The notes: generated by a model not told the origin, from the letters alone. A stretch of 64,000 nt of DNA from Pyropia yezoensis (GCA_009829735.1 CM020618.1:13002568-13066567), one strand, 5' to 3'. Shown: positions 50,644 through 63,429, counted from the first letter of the stretch. A program made the numbers and translations.

Positions 50644-53600
50644 ATGCGATGCGGTCGTTGTGCCCGCCTCTTGGTCGGCGGGGCAGTGTTGGTCGCGCTG
50701 GTTGGGGTCACCACTGCGGCCGTGCAGGCGGTAGCGGTTGCTGCTGTGGGGGGCGGCGAGGCCGACGATTTATGGACTCGGCTCGGACGCCGTGTGAGGG
50801 TGGCAATGTCGGGGGGGATTGGCGCCGACGGTGCGTCCGTCAGCAGTGGCTGCGGCAGCATTGGCAGCAGGGACTGCGGCGGCGACAGCGGTGGCGGCGG
50901 CAGAAGCGGCAGCGGCGCAATTGGCACGGCCGGTTCGGTGGCATGCAATCCGTCGAGTAGTGTGCCTTGGTGGCGTCCGTGGGCGTCCCGGGCTGGCCAG
51001 AGACACCCTCTGGCTGACTTCAGCGCCCGCCTATCTCGGCAAGCGGGCGGTGGCGTCCCCCTCCCCGCGGTCGGGCTAAACTACTGCCCCGTACTGGCCA
51101 ACGGCGACGGCGGTCCGTTTCGCTCTTGCGTCCAAGGCAGTGCCAGCTACGTGACGGTGCAGGAGCCCGATGGGGTGGTGGAGGTGGCGTTCTTGCTTTA
51201 CCTGGCATCTCCGGTGGGGCGTTCCAACGTGGACTTTGTGCTGACCGCGGGGAGCACGGACGAGGCATTGCTACCAAGCGATGCTATTGGGCTTACGCTC
51301 TCCGAGACGGTGCGGGGGTTTGCCAACGTCACCGTCGAAGTCGTATTCGAGCGGACGGTTGGGACCACCAACCTCAGCGTCGCTGCGGTGGACCGTCTGT
51401 CAGGTGACGCCTTTGTGTTCGTGCTGGAAATAGCGGTGTACGGGCTCGTGTTTCGGTCAGCAAGCCTCGGGAGCACAGTGCTCAATGGGCGTAGCCGCTT
51501 TCTGAACCCAGCCTTGGAGCCACCGGCGTCTCTTGGGTCGGGCTCGGTCGCTGTGTCGGACTGCCACTCGCGAGCGGCGGGCTGCGGCCAACCTCGACGG
51601 GCCGGGACGGTGCTTGGCCGCGTTGACAGGCAGGAAGAGCCAGATGACCAAGCAGATTTGCTCTTGTTTGACTTGTTAGATAGCTCGGTGCTGGTCAAGG
51701 GCAACTACGAAACTCTGCTCGAGTATCCGTACCTCTTTTTTGACGTGGACCTGTACCTCCCGTCTGGTCGGGGCGTCGCAGACGTGGAGGTTTCCTTTGA
51801 CAACCTGTACGACTACCAGGTGCTCTTCCCGGCCGAGTGTGAGCTTGTGGCCGAGCCCACCGGCCCTGGCTCCACGGCGAGCCACGTGACCGGCATTGCT
51901 TCTGGAGATTGTGGTCTTGGCTTTTCCCGAAACGGCCGCCGTTTCGGCGCTCGCTGGGAGCCTCGCCGGACCGGCCCTGAGGGGGCACTGCGCATCATCA
52001 TGACCCTGCCAACCGTGGACGTCTCGGACCCCTTGGCTCGCAATGGCCGCGCGACGCCGCGTACTGAGTTGCTTGTGCGCCTTGCCGATCCTGCGGTGCC
52101 GGCCGTGTTCACTCGCTTTGTGGCGCCGTCGGTGCTTCCGTTTGATGGCGGGGCAGAGATAGAGGTGGTTGCCTTCAACGTGGGTCCCGTCTCTACGGGG
52201 GTGCAGTTGATCGAGGTCACTCGCGCCCCGTCCCAGCAGGTGATTCGCGTGGTGGCGTCTGCCGACGACGCGGAGGAGCGTCTCAACCTGTCGTCCACGG
52301 TGGCTGTTTGGTTTCCCGAGGATGTGGACCGCCGCCGATCGCTGGCGGGCGGGTTTGTCGCCATGACGTTTCTGTCTGCGCCGGGCGAGGGAGTCGACCT
52401 CGATTGGCGGCTGCAAACGGCGCGGTTTGACAGTGCACAGAAGCTTACTGCATTCACCACCTACTTGTCAGTTCCGGAACCCAACGACGGCGGGGGCGGC
52501 GGCACGCCCGAGGACGTCAGTGAAGGACAGGGTAACAGCGGTGCGCCGGTGGTGGACCTGACCTCGGGTACACAAGAACTATCATACGAGCCACTGACGC
52601 CGCTTGGTGCAAATGAGACACGTCTCGTTTACCTGTTTGGCATTGCTGGTGCGTTTGGGTGAGTGAGTGCTGTACGGGAACATCTATGTCAGTCGTTGCC
52701 TGTGTCTCCTTCCTGGTTAGCTCTTTTGCATGCGTAGGCACTTCTGTCTGGAAAGAGGACGTGCTCTTCTGACTGTATCGCGTTGTCTTGCCACCTCTTG
52801 TGCTTGTCTTGTCCATTGCTTTTTGGCTTGTGCTCGGGCCTGCTGCATCGTGTAGACTACTCGCTGGTGGAACTGTTTTCCAATGTGCGTTGTGCTGCAG
52901 AGCTTGGGATGCCTTTTTGTGGCAATGGGGCCAGCCGCCTGCGTGCCAGAGTTTTCTGGTGTGGATGGCATCGACCGCAGGCTGACCAGATGCTGACTTT
53001 GAATCGTGATTGCTCTACACTTGCGCACTAGTCTGCCTTTGTCTTCTTTTCTTCTCGTCTGTTGTTTGCTGTTGAGTTTTTTGCAGATTACGTCCGTCCT
53101 GGATACCATGTCGGTCGGAGTCAACGTCTCGCGCGACCGCATCAACGCAGTCGACGCAATAGCTTCTTTGTTTTATGTGCCGGGCGCCAGCAGTGGCGGT
53201 GGCGGCGTGAGCAATCCGTTAACAGAGGACCCGTTTGTTATGGCTGAGCCGCCGACGCGAGCCGCATTCGAGGGGTCGACCACAACCACGCAAGTGTGGA
53301 ACGCGTCATGGGTGCTCCGAGGTGGTACCACCGGCCTGGGCCCGGCGTGTATCAGGCAGGCAGCGGTACTGCTAGACGATGCTGCCCTGTTTGGAGGAGG
53401 GGAGGTAATCTCGTCAACTGAGGTGCCTGCTTTGCCCGGAGACCTAGATTGCTTATCGTTTGCCACTGAGCGCAGCGGGCTCCTCCCCGAGCATTCATGG
53501 GCTGCGCCGCTCAGGAACGCGTCGTCGCCTGATGGCCCGCGTGGGGCGTCCCTGATGGGGCACGGTATGAGCGACGCTGAGGGGAGTGAGCCTGTCCTTC

Positions 53601-56386
53601 TTCTCTGGGACGGCGCGGCGCCTGTGGTGGCACGATTCTTTTCCTTCCTTACCCAACCAGTTTTGCGGCTGCGCTCTTTCCGGCTTGCCCGCCGCCGCCG
53701 CCGCCGCCGCCGTCGCTATCCGTCGTGGACATTTCGGCTTCGCCGCCAGCGTGCGGCGGCCTCGGTTGGTATCCCCGCTCACGTCGTGGCTGGCAAAGGG
53801 GCGGCCAGGCTGCGCGCCTCCGTGACCCCCCTCTTGTCGGAGGGCGCGAGTGCTAATCCGCTGGTGGGCGGGCGCATGACCCGGCTGGCAGACTTGGCCT
53901 GGCCCTGGACTGCGGCAGGGAATGGCGACCACCTCTCCAGTACGGCCCGACTAATCAGTGCGGAGCTGCAGGCGGCGCCGTCAGCCATCTACTTTGAGCA
54001 AGACGGCGTGCTCGGCATCGCGAGCAGTTCTCACCCCCGCCGGGTTGCTGGGGTGCTTCTCGAGGTGGGCTTTCTCGTCAACCAGTCTGAGGTGGCCGAT
54101 GTGCGTCGGCGGATTGATGAGTGGCTCGACTCGGGAGTAGCGGCGGCTGCCCTCGGTCACCCCTGGTACAGCCTGGACAGCGATGTTGAAGACGACGGTG
54201 CTGTGCCCAACCAGCTCCTGGTCGTGCTGGTGGCTTCGACAGTCACGGCGAGCATTGTCGCCGCCGCATCCACCCAGATTGGGGCGTCGGTGGCGAGCTC
54301 TGCAGTCGGATCTACGCTGGCCGGCTCACTGGCCCCCGTTGCTGCGCCCATCCCCGTCCCTGTCCCCGGCGTCGTACCCGGCGTGGTGCCTGCTCCGACC
54401 CCCGTCCCGACTGCTGCCGTTGGACCGCTGATGGTGGACGACGGTGGGGTCACGAGTGCAACGACTATGGGTGGCGGCGAGGGTAACCCCTCAGTGAGCG
54501 AGCCTGTCGCCCAAGTGTCCCCGTTTACGCTGATGTCTGCAGTACAGCGGCTCTCCAGCCGCTCAGAGCAAAACACGACGGTGACGTCACCCCTCAAGGA
54601 CGTGGGCGAGTCTGCCCGCCGTTTGCAGCTTCGTGGTCTCCCCGTGCCATGGCGCAGTGCTTACGCCGACAGTGCTACTGCGACGGGGGGCGTGGCGGGC
54701 GCATCAGCCGCTGCCCGAGCCGTCAGCGGTGGGCGAGGCAGCCGCCTGGCTACAGGGGCAGGGGATGTGGTTGGCCGCACAGGCCGGCAGCTGCTGGCCA
54801 CCGGCAACTACTACGACGTGTTTGAGTCCCGCATCCAGGCTTTTTTTGCCTCCCAGCTTTTCTACATTGGCGTTGCCGTGATCGTCATCGTGGCTGTTCA
54901 CACCGCAATGTACTATGCCACGGCGCGTTTGCCGCGGGTGCGCCGTGTCACTATGAACCTTTTGCCGAAGTTGGAAGTGGTCTTCCTCAACGCCATCCAC
55001 ATGGGCGTCTGGATTGGGGGCTGGTCTGTGCTCCTCGCCGACGGCATCTCCATCGGCTTCAAGATAGGTGCCGTTCTGCTGATGCTGTCGTTTGGTGTCG
55101 GCTTCCCGGCGTTTATTATTTACCTCCTTCGGTCGATGGTGCGCCCTCATCTGAACGAGGTGGACTTGGCGACGATTGCCGGCGTGGCACTGCTCATCCC
55201 AAACTGGCCGTGCGTGCCGCGGCTGTCAAAGGCGCAGGAAACGGCTTTGCGTGAGTCGTGGCTGCGGCGGTCGGTGGAGGACCCGCATGACACCTTTTGG
55301 TTCGTCGAGCGTCGGACGCGAAGGTTTCGCGGCGTCTGGGTCAGCCGCAGCCCCACGTACCTTAGGTTTGGCGACGTCTTTGGGCCCTTCAAGGGAAACA
55401 TGTACGCCTGGTACTGTGTAGAGGTGTTGTCTATGGCACTGGAGGGCACCGTCATCGGTGCGCTCGCTGGGGTGCCCCGCGCGCAGGCCACCGCTATTTT
55501 GTCGCTCGCGGTCTTTTCGCTGGTGATCATGGTCTATCTTCTTCCGTACAATGATAAGGTGGAGCAAGGGGTCCAGCTGCTGATTGCGTGCATCAACGTG
55601 GCCACCGCGGCCATAACCCTATCTATCGTGGACTTCGAGGAGGAAGACCCAGCTGCCCGCAGCTGGTCGCTTGTGGTTCTGTGGCTGAACATTGTGGGTA
55701 TCGCGTCGGCAGCCTTGTTTGCAGTGTTCGCCACGGGCGAGGTGGTGTGGTTCTACCGGGACGCCATCCGCCGTTTCGTCCGTCGACTGGTCACGCGGCG
55801 CGCCATCCGGCCAGTCCAAGACCCCGGGCTGTCTGTGTCATCCAACGCTTCGTCATCGCGCACCAGTGTACCGGCGTCGGCATCCTCGTCGATTGCCAGT
55901 CTCATCATGGACGCCAACTCGATGAGCAGTCGTGACCGAGGCGGCCGCCAGAGCACCGCGTCTGTCATGAGCGGCCGCGTGCGGCACAGCCGCGAGAGCG
56001 TTTCTGGCAGTCATGCCAGCAAGTCAGCGCGCGCGTCGCGTGACCCGGATGCGTCATCCTCCCAGCTGTTTATCCACGGCGGCCGCGGCGCCAACATCCC
56101 CATGCGGGAGCTGCTGGCCCTCACTCGCCCCGCGTCTGCGTCGACAGGCAGTAGCAACCCCGGCGACTCTCCGTCCCCGCCTGGCTCTGTGTCGGGCAGC
56201 AGCACGGCGTCGTCCACACTGCCGGGGCCGCTGGCACACCTTCAGTCCGAGGCGGCGCGGGACGAGCAGGGCGGCTGGGAAGCGCTGCTGTCGCTGTCGA
56301 GCCAAGCGTCGCACATCGTGGCGTCGCGGGACACTGGGGGGGGATCAATGACGAGGCCTGCCTTTGACCCGTCGGCGGACCGCTGA
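50644..56386 (+). CDS. TRP-like polytopic membrane protein, three exons
   Basis: The model joins exon 1 50644-52658, a 58-nt exon 52901-52958 and exon 3 53087-56386, giving 1790 residues in one frame. Splice sites are GG|gtgagt, ctgcag|AGC, CTG|gtgtgg and ttttttgcag|ATT. The start MRCGRCARLL begins a signal peptide or anchor. Exon 1 encodes an extracellular or lumenal region rich in strands, with N-x-S/T sites (FANVTVEV, GTTNLSV, RLNLSST). Exon 3 continues it, then has membrane segments near residues 1066, 1283, 1329, 1352, 1386, 1463, 1494, 1522 and 1553. The segment FGPFKGNMYAWYCVEVL and the later LLPYNDKVEQGVQLLIACIN resemble the TRP-like domain of fungal Flc/Pkd2 channels. A Ser-rich tail of about 200 residues is probably cytoplasmic. 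Channel function is inferred. The mini-exon is supported by phase only. Confidence 0.65.
52659..52900 (+). other. Intron 1 of TRP-like gene
   Basis: This GT-AG intron of 242 bp has donor gtgagtgagt, and its acceptor ctgcag precedes the mini-exon. Confidence 0.6.
52959..53086 (+). other. Intron 2 of TRP-like gene
   Basis: This GT-AG intron of 128 bp ends in a long T-rich tract and ttttttgcag. The acceptor is strong; the donor gtgtgg is weaker. Confidence 0.6.
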
Positions 56387-57229
56387 GTGCCTGCCAAAGA
56401 AAAACCTCAATACATAGTGAGACCCGGGTGATGGTCTGGAACAAAAAAAATCCAGCGAGACCGCAACCGGGGTTCGCCCTTGCCCGCCCACCCGCCCTTC
56501 CCCACCCCCATAACACGTGCACAGAGACCAACCACAACACAATAAGCGGGTCGTCTCGTACACTGGCATCCAACCCCGACAGCGCCGCAGGCGCCGCCAA
56601 AAACAACAACAGCGGTAGGGGCCATGGCCGGCCCTGGACGCCCCACCCCAACTCCACACCCCCGTGTCATGCTGTTCCCCAGTGCATGCGCGGCGGCCAG
56701 TAGGCCCACCGCTTCAACCGTAATAGACGCTCGCCGCCGCTACCGCCGACGCCGGCATGGGGGGGGGTCGGCGCGGCCCCTGCAACAGCGGCGGCGGGCA
56801 CGGGCTGCTGCCGCAGGCGGGAGTCATGGCAGGTATGGATATGGCCGCGGCCCGGGGTCCCCGCCGGTGGGGCCACCGGCAGCAGGCGCAACTATGTACC
56901 GGCGGTGGCGGGTGCCCCCACGCCCCAGGCGCCCCTGACGTGGCGGCGGCGACAGGGGCGATAGGGGCAAGCGACGGCACCGCTGGCGGCGACCTGCTGC
57001 CGCAGCGGGCCCCGCCAGTGGGCGTGGTTTGGTCGACGCGCCAGGCGCAGGACTGCCGGCCGCAGGCCATAACCGCAGCGAGCGCTGCGGCCAGATGCGC
57101 GAGCGACTGCGAGCGACCGCGTGCGCTGCCACTGCCCCATGCGTCACCACCCATTACCGCCACCCCCGCCACCCATGGCACCCCCGCCGCCCCCTGCTGG
57201 CGCACTGGGTGCCGCCTGCGGTTTGCACT
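56387..57229. other. Unresolved high-GC stretch
   Basis: Both strands have long open frames through base composition alone. A minus-strand gene passes into it from the right (donor at about 57228), and its last exon may lie here, but I could not choose a frame. Confidence 0.35.
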
Positions 57230-58499
57230 CACCGCGGCCGTCCACGCACGTTGCGGTCGCGTGTTTTACACGGCAGCGTTGCGGAGTACCGAGGAGCAGC
57301 TGGTCGGTGGCATCGAGGAACCAGGGATACGTGGCGACGAGCTCGTCGACGACCCAGCCGCCCTGCCGGCGGTGAACTAGCGACTGGATGACGCGGACCA
57401 CCGTCACGTCCGTGGCCGTGGGGCCGGCTGAGACGGAGAACGCCCAGCGAGTGCGTAAAAGTGACGAGTGGCGAGCACCAGCCGCAGCCGCAATAGCAAA
57501 GAGGCAGCTGCGCAAGCAGCCGCCGGGGCGTCGGTCCGGCGGTACCAAGGCGGTCGCGGTGAGAGCGCATGGCGTCAATCGCCCAGTCTGGAACCAGGCA
57601 CGTGCGAAGTCGAACGGGCAGCCCGTCGATGCGGCTAGCGGGTAGTGCACATCACATCGAGCACAACCGGCAGGGGGCACGTAGGGACTGGGTCCGCCGG
57701 CACACTGCCTGGTCCATCACCATGCCTCGGCTGCGGGAGCGACCGTTCGAGACGGGCGCGCATTGGATGGAAACACGCCGAGGTCGATAGACGAGCAAGA
57801 GGGAGGGAGAGGGGGCACCTTGGTCACCAGTCTGGGGAAGGCGCCCGGACCACCGGCAGCACCATCACTGATGCAGGCGCTCACCGAGAAAAACGAGGAA
57901 CAAAACAGCACCAAAAGACACCACCGCGGCCACCAGCCCCCACGAGCGTGTCAGTGGGAGAACCGTCGGCCGGGGAAGCCGCCCCCAGCCGCGGTGCGGG
58001 GGGGCCCGCCGCCCGATCCTCCGCCGCCGCCCCCCCCCACCCCCCGCAGCCGCACGACCGGGGCAACCTCGGCGGCCGTGGGTGCAGTGGGCAGCCCGGG
58101 CGCCACCCCCGGCCACCACGGGCAGCAGGTGCGGGCAAACTGCCCCTTTCCGAGGAAGCGGCCAGCGGTCGCCGCCCCTCCCCACCGGCGCGCCCCACCC
58201 CTCCGCCGCCCCCCGCTCGGCGCCCCTCCGCCGTCGCCTCCCCCCCCCCGACCCCCCTGGCACACGTACCTCCAGCTCGCTAACAGACATCGCGGCCGTG
58301 TCGTCAAAGCGGGCCGGCGGCGGGGGGATCCCCCCCCCCCCCCCAACGGCGGCGGCCCCCCCCCCCCCCTGCCCCCGCCGCCGCTGCCGCCCGGTGGCGG
58401 CCGCCCCGCCTCCCCCCCCCCCCGCGGGGGCGCCCCATACCCGCCGCCCACCCCGTACGTGCCGCCGTAGGGGTGGGGCGGCACCGGCGACGGGTGCAT
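57229..58499 (-). CDS. Gly/Pro-rich hypothetical protein, incomplete model
   Basis: Two exon-like pieces are visible. The first starts with the ATG at 58499 (MHPSPVPPHPYGGTYGVGG) and ends RFDDTAAMSVSELE with a strong donor, gtacgtgtg, near 58269. Long G runs between the two ends change the frame by one, so the homopolymer length or the assembly is suspect. The second piece, about 57229-57680, reads RVIQSLVHRRQGGWVVDELVATYPWFLDATDQ (in parts) with C/G-ending codons, and ends at a donor GCCGCG|gtgagtgc. The acceptor between the pieces and the 3' exon are not resolved. No family was recognised. Confidence 0.3.
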
Positions 58500-58537
58500 C
58501 GCGCCGTATATGGCGGCAGCGGCGGCCGGGGGCGGCG

Positions 58538-58539
58538 CA

Positions 58540-58571
<32 letters not shown>

Positions 58572-58596
58572 AGAGGGGGGGGGGGGGGGGGGAAAA
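58538..58596 (+). repeat. Long poly-G stretch
   Basis: About 55 bases are almost all G with two single-base interruptions, followed by an A run. G-quadruplex potential and sequencing error risk are both high. Confidence 0.85.
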
Positions 58597-58782
58597 AAAA
58601 GAGGGCGGGGAGAAGGGACCGGGCGAGGGGTGGGGGGCGGGGGGAAGGGGCGCAAGAGGGGTGGGTGGCGGAGGGGGGGGGAGGGCCAGCGGGGTCGGCA
58701 GGGGTTTGGCAGCCCGCGACAGTGGTGTAAGGCGGACGGGAGCGCGGCTGCCGTTGGTGGCTGCACCCTCCAGGGTTGAGAG

Positions 58783-59300
58783 GCGATAATTATTGAGTCA
58801 ACATTATCGAGTAAATTATCAGAAAAGAACAACGTTCAGGAGAACCGGAACGATAATGATTATCAGACGTCCACGTGTTCAACCACGTGTCGGCTCGGAG
58901 GCCCATCAGACCAGACCGGACCGCCTGATCACGCGGCAGTGCCGCACCCTGTCGTCGTCTTCGGAACTGTATACGTAGCCGCGATACAGTATGGCAGCGT
59001 GCCCAGCCAAGATCCAGACCCACACCACGAGGACGATAGGAGCTACGTACGCCGACTAAACTTTAGGACTTCACATCCTCCGCGGCGTACTGTACACGGC
59101 GGGTGCGGCCGCCCCACGCGGCACGTTCTCCGCCGCCTGCGTACTACGCGGCCCAATTTAGGCTCTACGCCCTTTCCGAAAGCCGTGTCCGCAGCTCGTC
59201 AGGCGGCTCGTGTTGGGCACGGCGTGGTTAATTCATTGCTGTCATCCTAACACGTGGCTCCTGGGCGATAACTATCAGAAACGTTCTCAATAATTATCGC
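58783..59300. mobile_element. MITE-like element with 15-bp terminal inverted repeats
   Basis: GCGATAATTATTGAG at 58783-58797 is repeated as its exact complement at 59286-59300. Related ATTATC/GATAAT motifs and an AACGTTC motif lie just inside both ends. The 518-bp interior has no coding frame. The ends are AT-rich in contrast to the flanks. No clear target duplication was found. Confidence 0.75.
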
Positions 59301-60923
59301 ATGTTTTTACTAACGATGGATGCTTTCGCAAAATATATCAACCCTGCGACCCACGCAAGCACTTCCCACGCCCCCGCTCCCCACAAAGCCTCAAATTTTC
59401 CTGCATTGAAAAGCACCCCCAACCCCTCACTTCGCCTCCACCCTTCTCGCGTCGTTCTCTTCGACTCATCTGCGAGAGCTGCCTGAGGAAGCCGCACGTG
59501 CGTGCACGCCGACGCCGCCATCACACACCGTTCTTAAGCTGGCGCCCCCTCCTCACCCCCTTAGCGCTCCCTCTCTATCATTGCATGTGTCCGCTAAAGT
59601 GCTCCTCCTGGAGGTCCAACAACGTCAGTCCCACACGCCGCTCTCTGCACCGCATGCCAGATAGATACATGCCGAGCAGGAATTAGTCAAATGTTTAAAC
59701 TTTCATATATCACGGGAAGCTCTAAACAAAAGTCAAAAGCATCCCCAATGAAAACACAAATATCGTATGTGCGTGGTACCCGAGCCACGAGGACGGGGAC
59801 GGCGGGCGACGCGTCCACCACTGCGGGTCATGCGCCACGACGCGACCTGTACACAGGGAGGTGGCCGCCGACCTGGGCTGACGTAGACTGTGCGCCACAC
59901 TGGATGAAAATGGCGGCAGTGAAAGCACATTTTTTTGGCGTGACGAGGGCGCAACTTTTGACGCCTTTTTTTTACAGGATTCGTGGGCATTTCACGGGCA
60001 TGCGAGGCCAGTACAGGACACGCGCAAGAGCTCGTGTAGGCATACGCGCTGGCGGAGGAGGGAGGGGGGGCACACGTGGCAGAAGTGGGACGAAGGAGAG
60101 GGCGGGTGGGCGGGCGTGGTGGCGTTTTGGCCGGGCGCCGAAAGGGCGGACGTGCATCCTGTGGCGGCCGCTGACGCTGACGGCGACCTGGCCGCCGCTG
60201 CAGCACCACCCCGTCCGTGGCGTCAGCTCCGACCGCTGCCGCCGAGGACAGTGCGGATAAAGGCGCCAACGGCGCGCAGCGTGAGCCGCCGGCGGGAGGC
60301 GCCGTCGAGACAGACGACGTCACCGCGCGACGCGGTGGGAAGGTTTGCCGCCGTTGGGCGGGCTGCGCGACCTCGACGCCGCCGCGTCCCGTCCAGCGGG
60401 GAGGGCCGTCCGCTGGTGCGGGCAGCGAAGACCGCTGGGGAGGTGGGGCGCAGGCGGGGCAGCTGCGTCGGCGTCGGCTCTGCAGGGTGCGCGGCTACTT
60501 CCACAGCCGCCGCGGCGGTGGCGGCGGGGCCTGTCATCGAAGCGGGACGGGTGCCGCGACGGCGACGGGGGCGGTGCTCGCCGCCACGGAGCTGCCGCGG
60601 TCGCTGTCACGGTCGCCGTTTTGGGGTCTTTGCGGGGGGTTCGGCTCCTTCGGTAAGGGGCGCCCCGGCACCGGAGCTTTCGCGGGCGCCCACCCCAGCG
60701 GCGGCGGGCAGGCGCCGGCGACGGTGTCTGGTCGGGGGGTGACAGCCGTCGGGCTTTAAGCTGGCGACCCCCCCACACCGAACCTCCAGCACGTTGGTGC
60801 ACCGCAGGGGAGTTAGGCGCTCCCCGACCGGTGCCTGATCCCGCGCAACAAGACACAGCTGCGAGAACAAAAGGATGACCGTCTTCGCATCTCTGTGACC
60901 TCTCCCGCCCGTTCCTCCCCATA
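59301..60923. other. Intergenic DNA with possible Arg/Ala-rich frame
   Basis: The 59301-60060 part shows nothing recognisable. From 60116 to 60760 two overlapping plus frames are open, but both are low complexity and neither resembles a known protein. A host exon cannot be excluded. Confidence 0.4.
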
Positions 60924-61942
60924 TAGCTTGTCTGCCCCAATAACCAACCACTGCCCCTAAACCAACCAGGCCACGTGGCCTACGTGTACCCCGAAATTGA
61001 CCCCTCAAGCAACGATCTGTCACTCTTGGTCGCGGTATTGTGTCGTGCAGTGTGGGTTTGATTGGTCCAGTAGCCGATATTTGACATGATCACGACACGT
61101 GCACGTCCACTTTTTACGGGACGCACTATACGCGCCGTACTGGTCACCCGGCTGTCTTGTTCTCCCCCCACTGTACCACACATACCCCGCGCCCCGCACC
61201 GCCCCCCCCACCCAAAAACGTCGCCTACCCGTGGCGGAGCCGGCCACGTAGCTGGAACTTCCTCAGGACCTGATGCGGCGCGGCAGCAGGGAGTTTCTCC
61301 CAACGAGGGGGGGGGGCATGCGTCGTCGCCGGGGAGGGAGCCTCCCCCTGTGGATCCGTCTGCGCGGGCCTGTGAGCTTTTTCATTCTTAATCTGGTAAG
61401 AACCTGTTTTCCGAGTTGATGCTGGCCATCCCCGGTCTGTCGCATGCTGATAAGTTCGAAGAGGCGGCGCGCAAGGCCGCAGAGAAGAAGCAGCGCCCGG
61501 ACAATTGCGTTCAAGAAGCCGTATTCACCAGGGACCGGCGGGTGAGGGGACCAATCAAAACAGTAGAAAAACAGCGTCTGCTAGCTTATGCGCGCCGCCA
61601 GCGGACGCGCTTGGGTTTGGCAGTGCTTCCGTAGGGCAGAAATGCGACTAAGCGAGGGAAGAGTAAACACTGAGCCAGACTGGAAATTCTCTTGACACGT
61701 AAATATCGTACTCGAAATGGGCCCTGAAGCCCCATTGCAGGGCTGGTTGATTTAGGGACACTACACGTGGCAGCCCCATATTGGGGCCCGCGCTACGAGA
61801 TGCTCACTCACAGAGAATTAAAAAAAAGGTCATCATGGAACTGAGCTCACTCTCCTCTCTCCAGCGGTGTTTTTATTTTTTGAGGAGCCGTAGAGAACTA
61901 CCACGTCTGGTGAGGTGGTTGGTTATTGGGGCAGACAGGCTA
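60924..61942. mobile_element. Segment bounded by 28-bp inverted repeats
   Basis: The 28 bases at 60924-60951 (core TGTCTGCCCCAATAACCAAC) recur inverted at 61915-61942 with one mismatch. The 1019-bp segment has an uneven interior, including a short plus-strand frame at 61419-61634 with charged, normal-looking sequence (ADKFEEAARKAAEKKQRPDN). It could be a non-autonomous DNA transposon. No target duplication was seen outside the repeats. Confidence 0.5.
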
Positions 61943-63429
61943 AAGGCCACGCGGTCCTCAACCCCCTCCCCCTCACTCTCCCAGCTGGCTCCCCCAGCGC
62001 CCACGCCCGGCGCTGCTTACCGTCCCCCACCCCAAGCCGCCGATCTCCCCCCCGGCCAGCGCACAGCTCCGCCCCCGCGCCCCTCCCCGGCGTTGGGGCC
62101 CCTCTTCCCCCGGACGGTGGCTGCTCCCCTGCCGCCTGGCAGACACCTCGGTCGGGTCCCAGTCAATGGTGGCCGTGGCCCCTCCTGCAACAGCCTGCCC
62201 GTCCCCGGCCGCCCGTCGGGCACCGCCGTCTGGTGCCTGCCATCCGTCCGTCAGGCGGTTGGTGCGCTGCCCATCGTATGGCCGCCAGCTGCCGCCAACC
62301 CCAATCCCTCGGCCACCGAGGGCGCGCCCTTGGTTGCAGCGGCCGGGTCCTCGCTCGGCTTCGACCCCCAGGCCGCCGAGGACCCCTCTTCCTCTGCGGG
62401 CGTGGCATAGCCGCCGCCCGCCGCCGACCCTCCGACCGCCGGGGGCGTCTCCTTGGTTGCTGCCACCGGGCCGCGACCCGTTGCCGCCTTCCCACCGGCT
62501 GCACCCCGTGGGCGGGGCACATCACCGGCCCAAGTCGCCCCCCCAGTACTGCCCGCGCCCATTAGTCCCTCATCTGAATCTTCAATACAGCACAGGAGGG
62601 CGGTGTCCAATTTCCCACCACCACCACTGTTACGGGGCGGGGAGGGCCTGCGGGAGAGTGGGCGGCGGCGCCGCTAGCCACAAAGGCGTCGTTTGTTCGT
62701 TTGGGAGTCGGAGCGGCTGGTGGCGCGCCGCGGGAGCGGCGCGCGGCGTCCGCCCAACACTTTGTCTCTCCCCACGCCGCTGTGGGTGCACGGCGCGAGC
62801 GTCACCGGCCGCACCGCGTCGGGGCGCAGCGGCTCCCGCTACGCCAGGGGCGGGTTATCGCTGCGGTGGCCGCCGCCGCCGCCGCCCCCCGCCGCCGCCG
62901 CCCCAGCCGCCGGTGGCGCTGCGGTCGCCACCCCCGCCGCGGCCGTCACCGCCGCCTGGAGGATTACCGCCGCCGTCGGCCGCCGTCGGCGGTCGGGGGG
63001 GGGGGTGAGAAGGGGGGGCTGGCAAGCACGGGCGCGTCGGCGCCCCCACCATCGATACCACCTTAAATCTGGAGCGGTTGTTGACCCGCCGCCGTCGCGC
63101 CGACGGGGTGGCCTCGTTTGCCGCTCGCGAACGCTGGAGACGGCCGTCGCCAGTGGATCGCGGCGGCGGGGCGACGGCCGCCAGGGGGCGACGACCGCGA
63201 GGGGAGAAACGACTGGTAAGAGTGCACGCGGCGACTGTGGTGGTGGTAAAAGGTCGGGGGTGACGCTGGGGTGCGGCGGATGGGTGCGGGGCGTGGCCGA
63301 GTGCCAAGACCGTGGGGCGAGGGAAGGGGTGACGACTGAAGGGGGGGTTTGACCGGCAGTTTCAAAGAAAAGTTGATCTTTTCAGCGCCGTGGTTGTGCT
63401 TGAAAACTTCCTTCACCTGGTCTGCGTCG
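61943..63429. other. Unresolved stretch right of the inverted repeats
   Basis: A minus frame at 62251-62620 (LLCCIEDSDEGLMGAGS, ending GGHTMGSAPTA) has an acidic, gene-like composition and might be an exon of the fasciclin gene or another gene. The rest is Pro/Arg-rich in every frame. GCC-type repeats lie at 62868-62945. Confidence 0.35.

Noticed and set aside
62693-63352. Arg/Pro-rich plus-strand frame left of the FAS1 gene
   Set aside because: It is low complexity throughout, with no domain and no codon signal distinct from the GC background.
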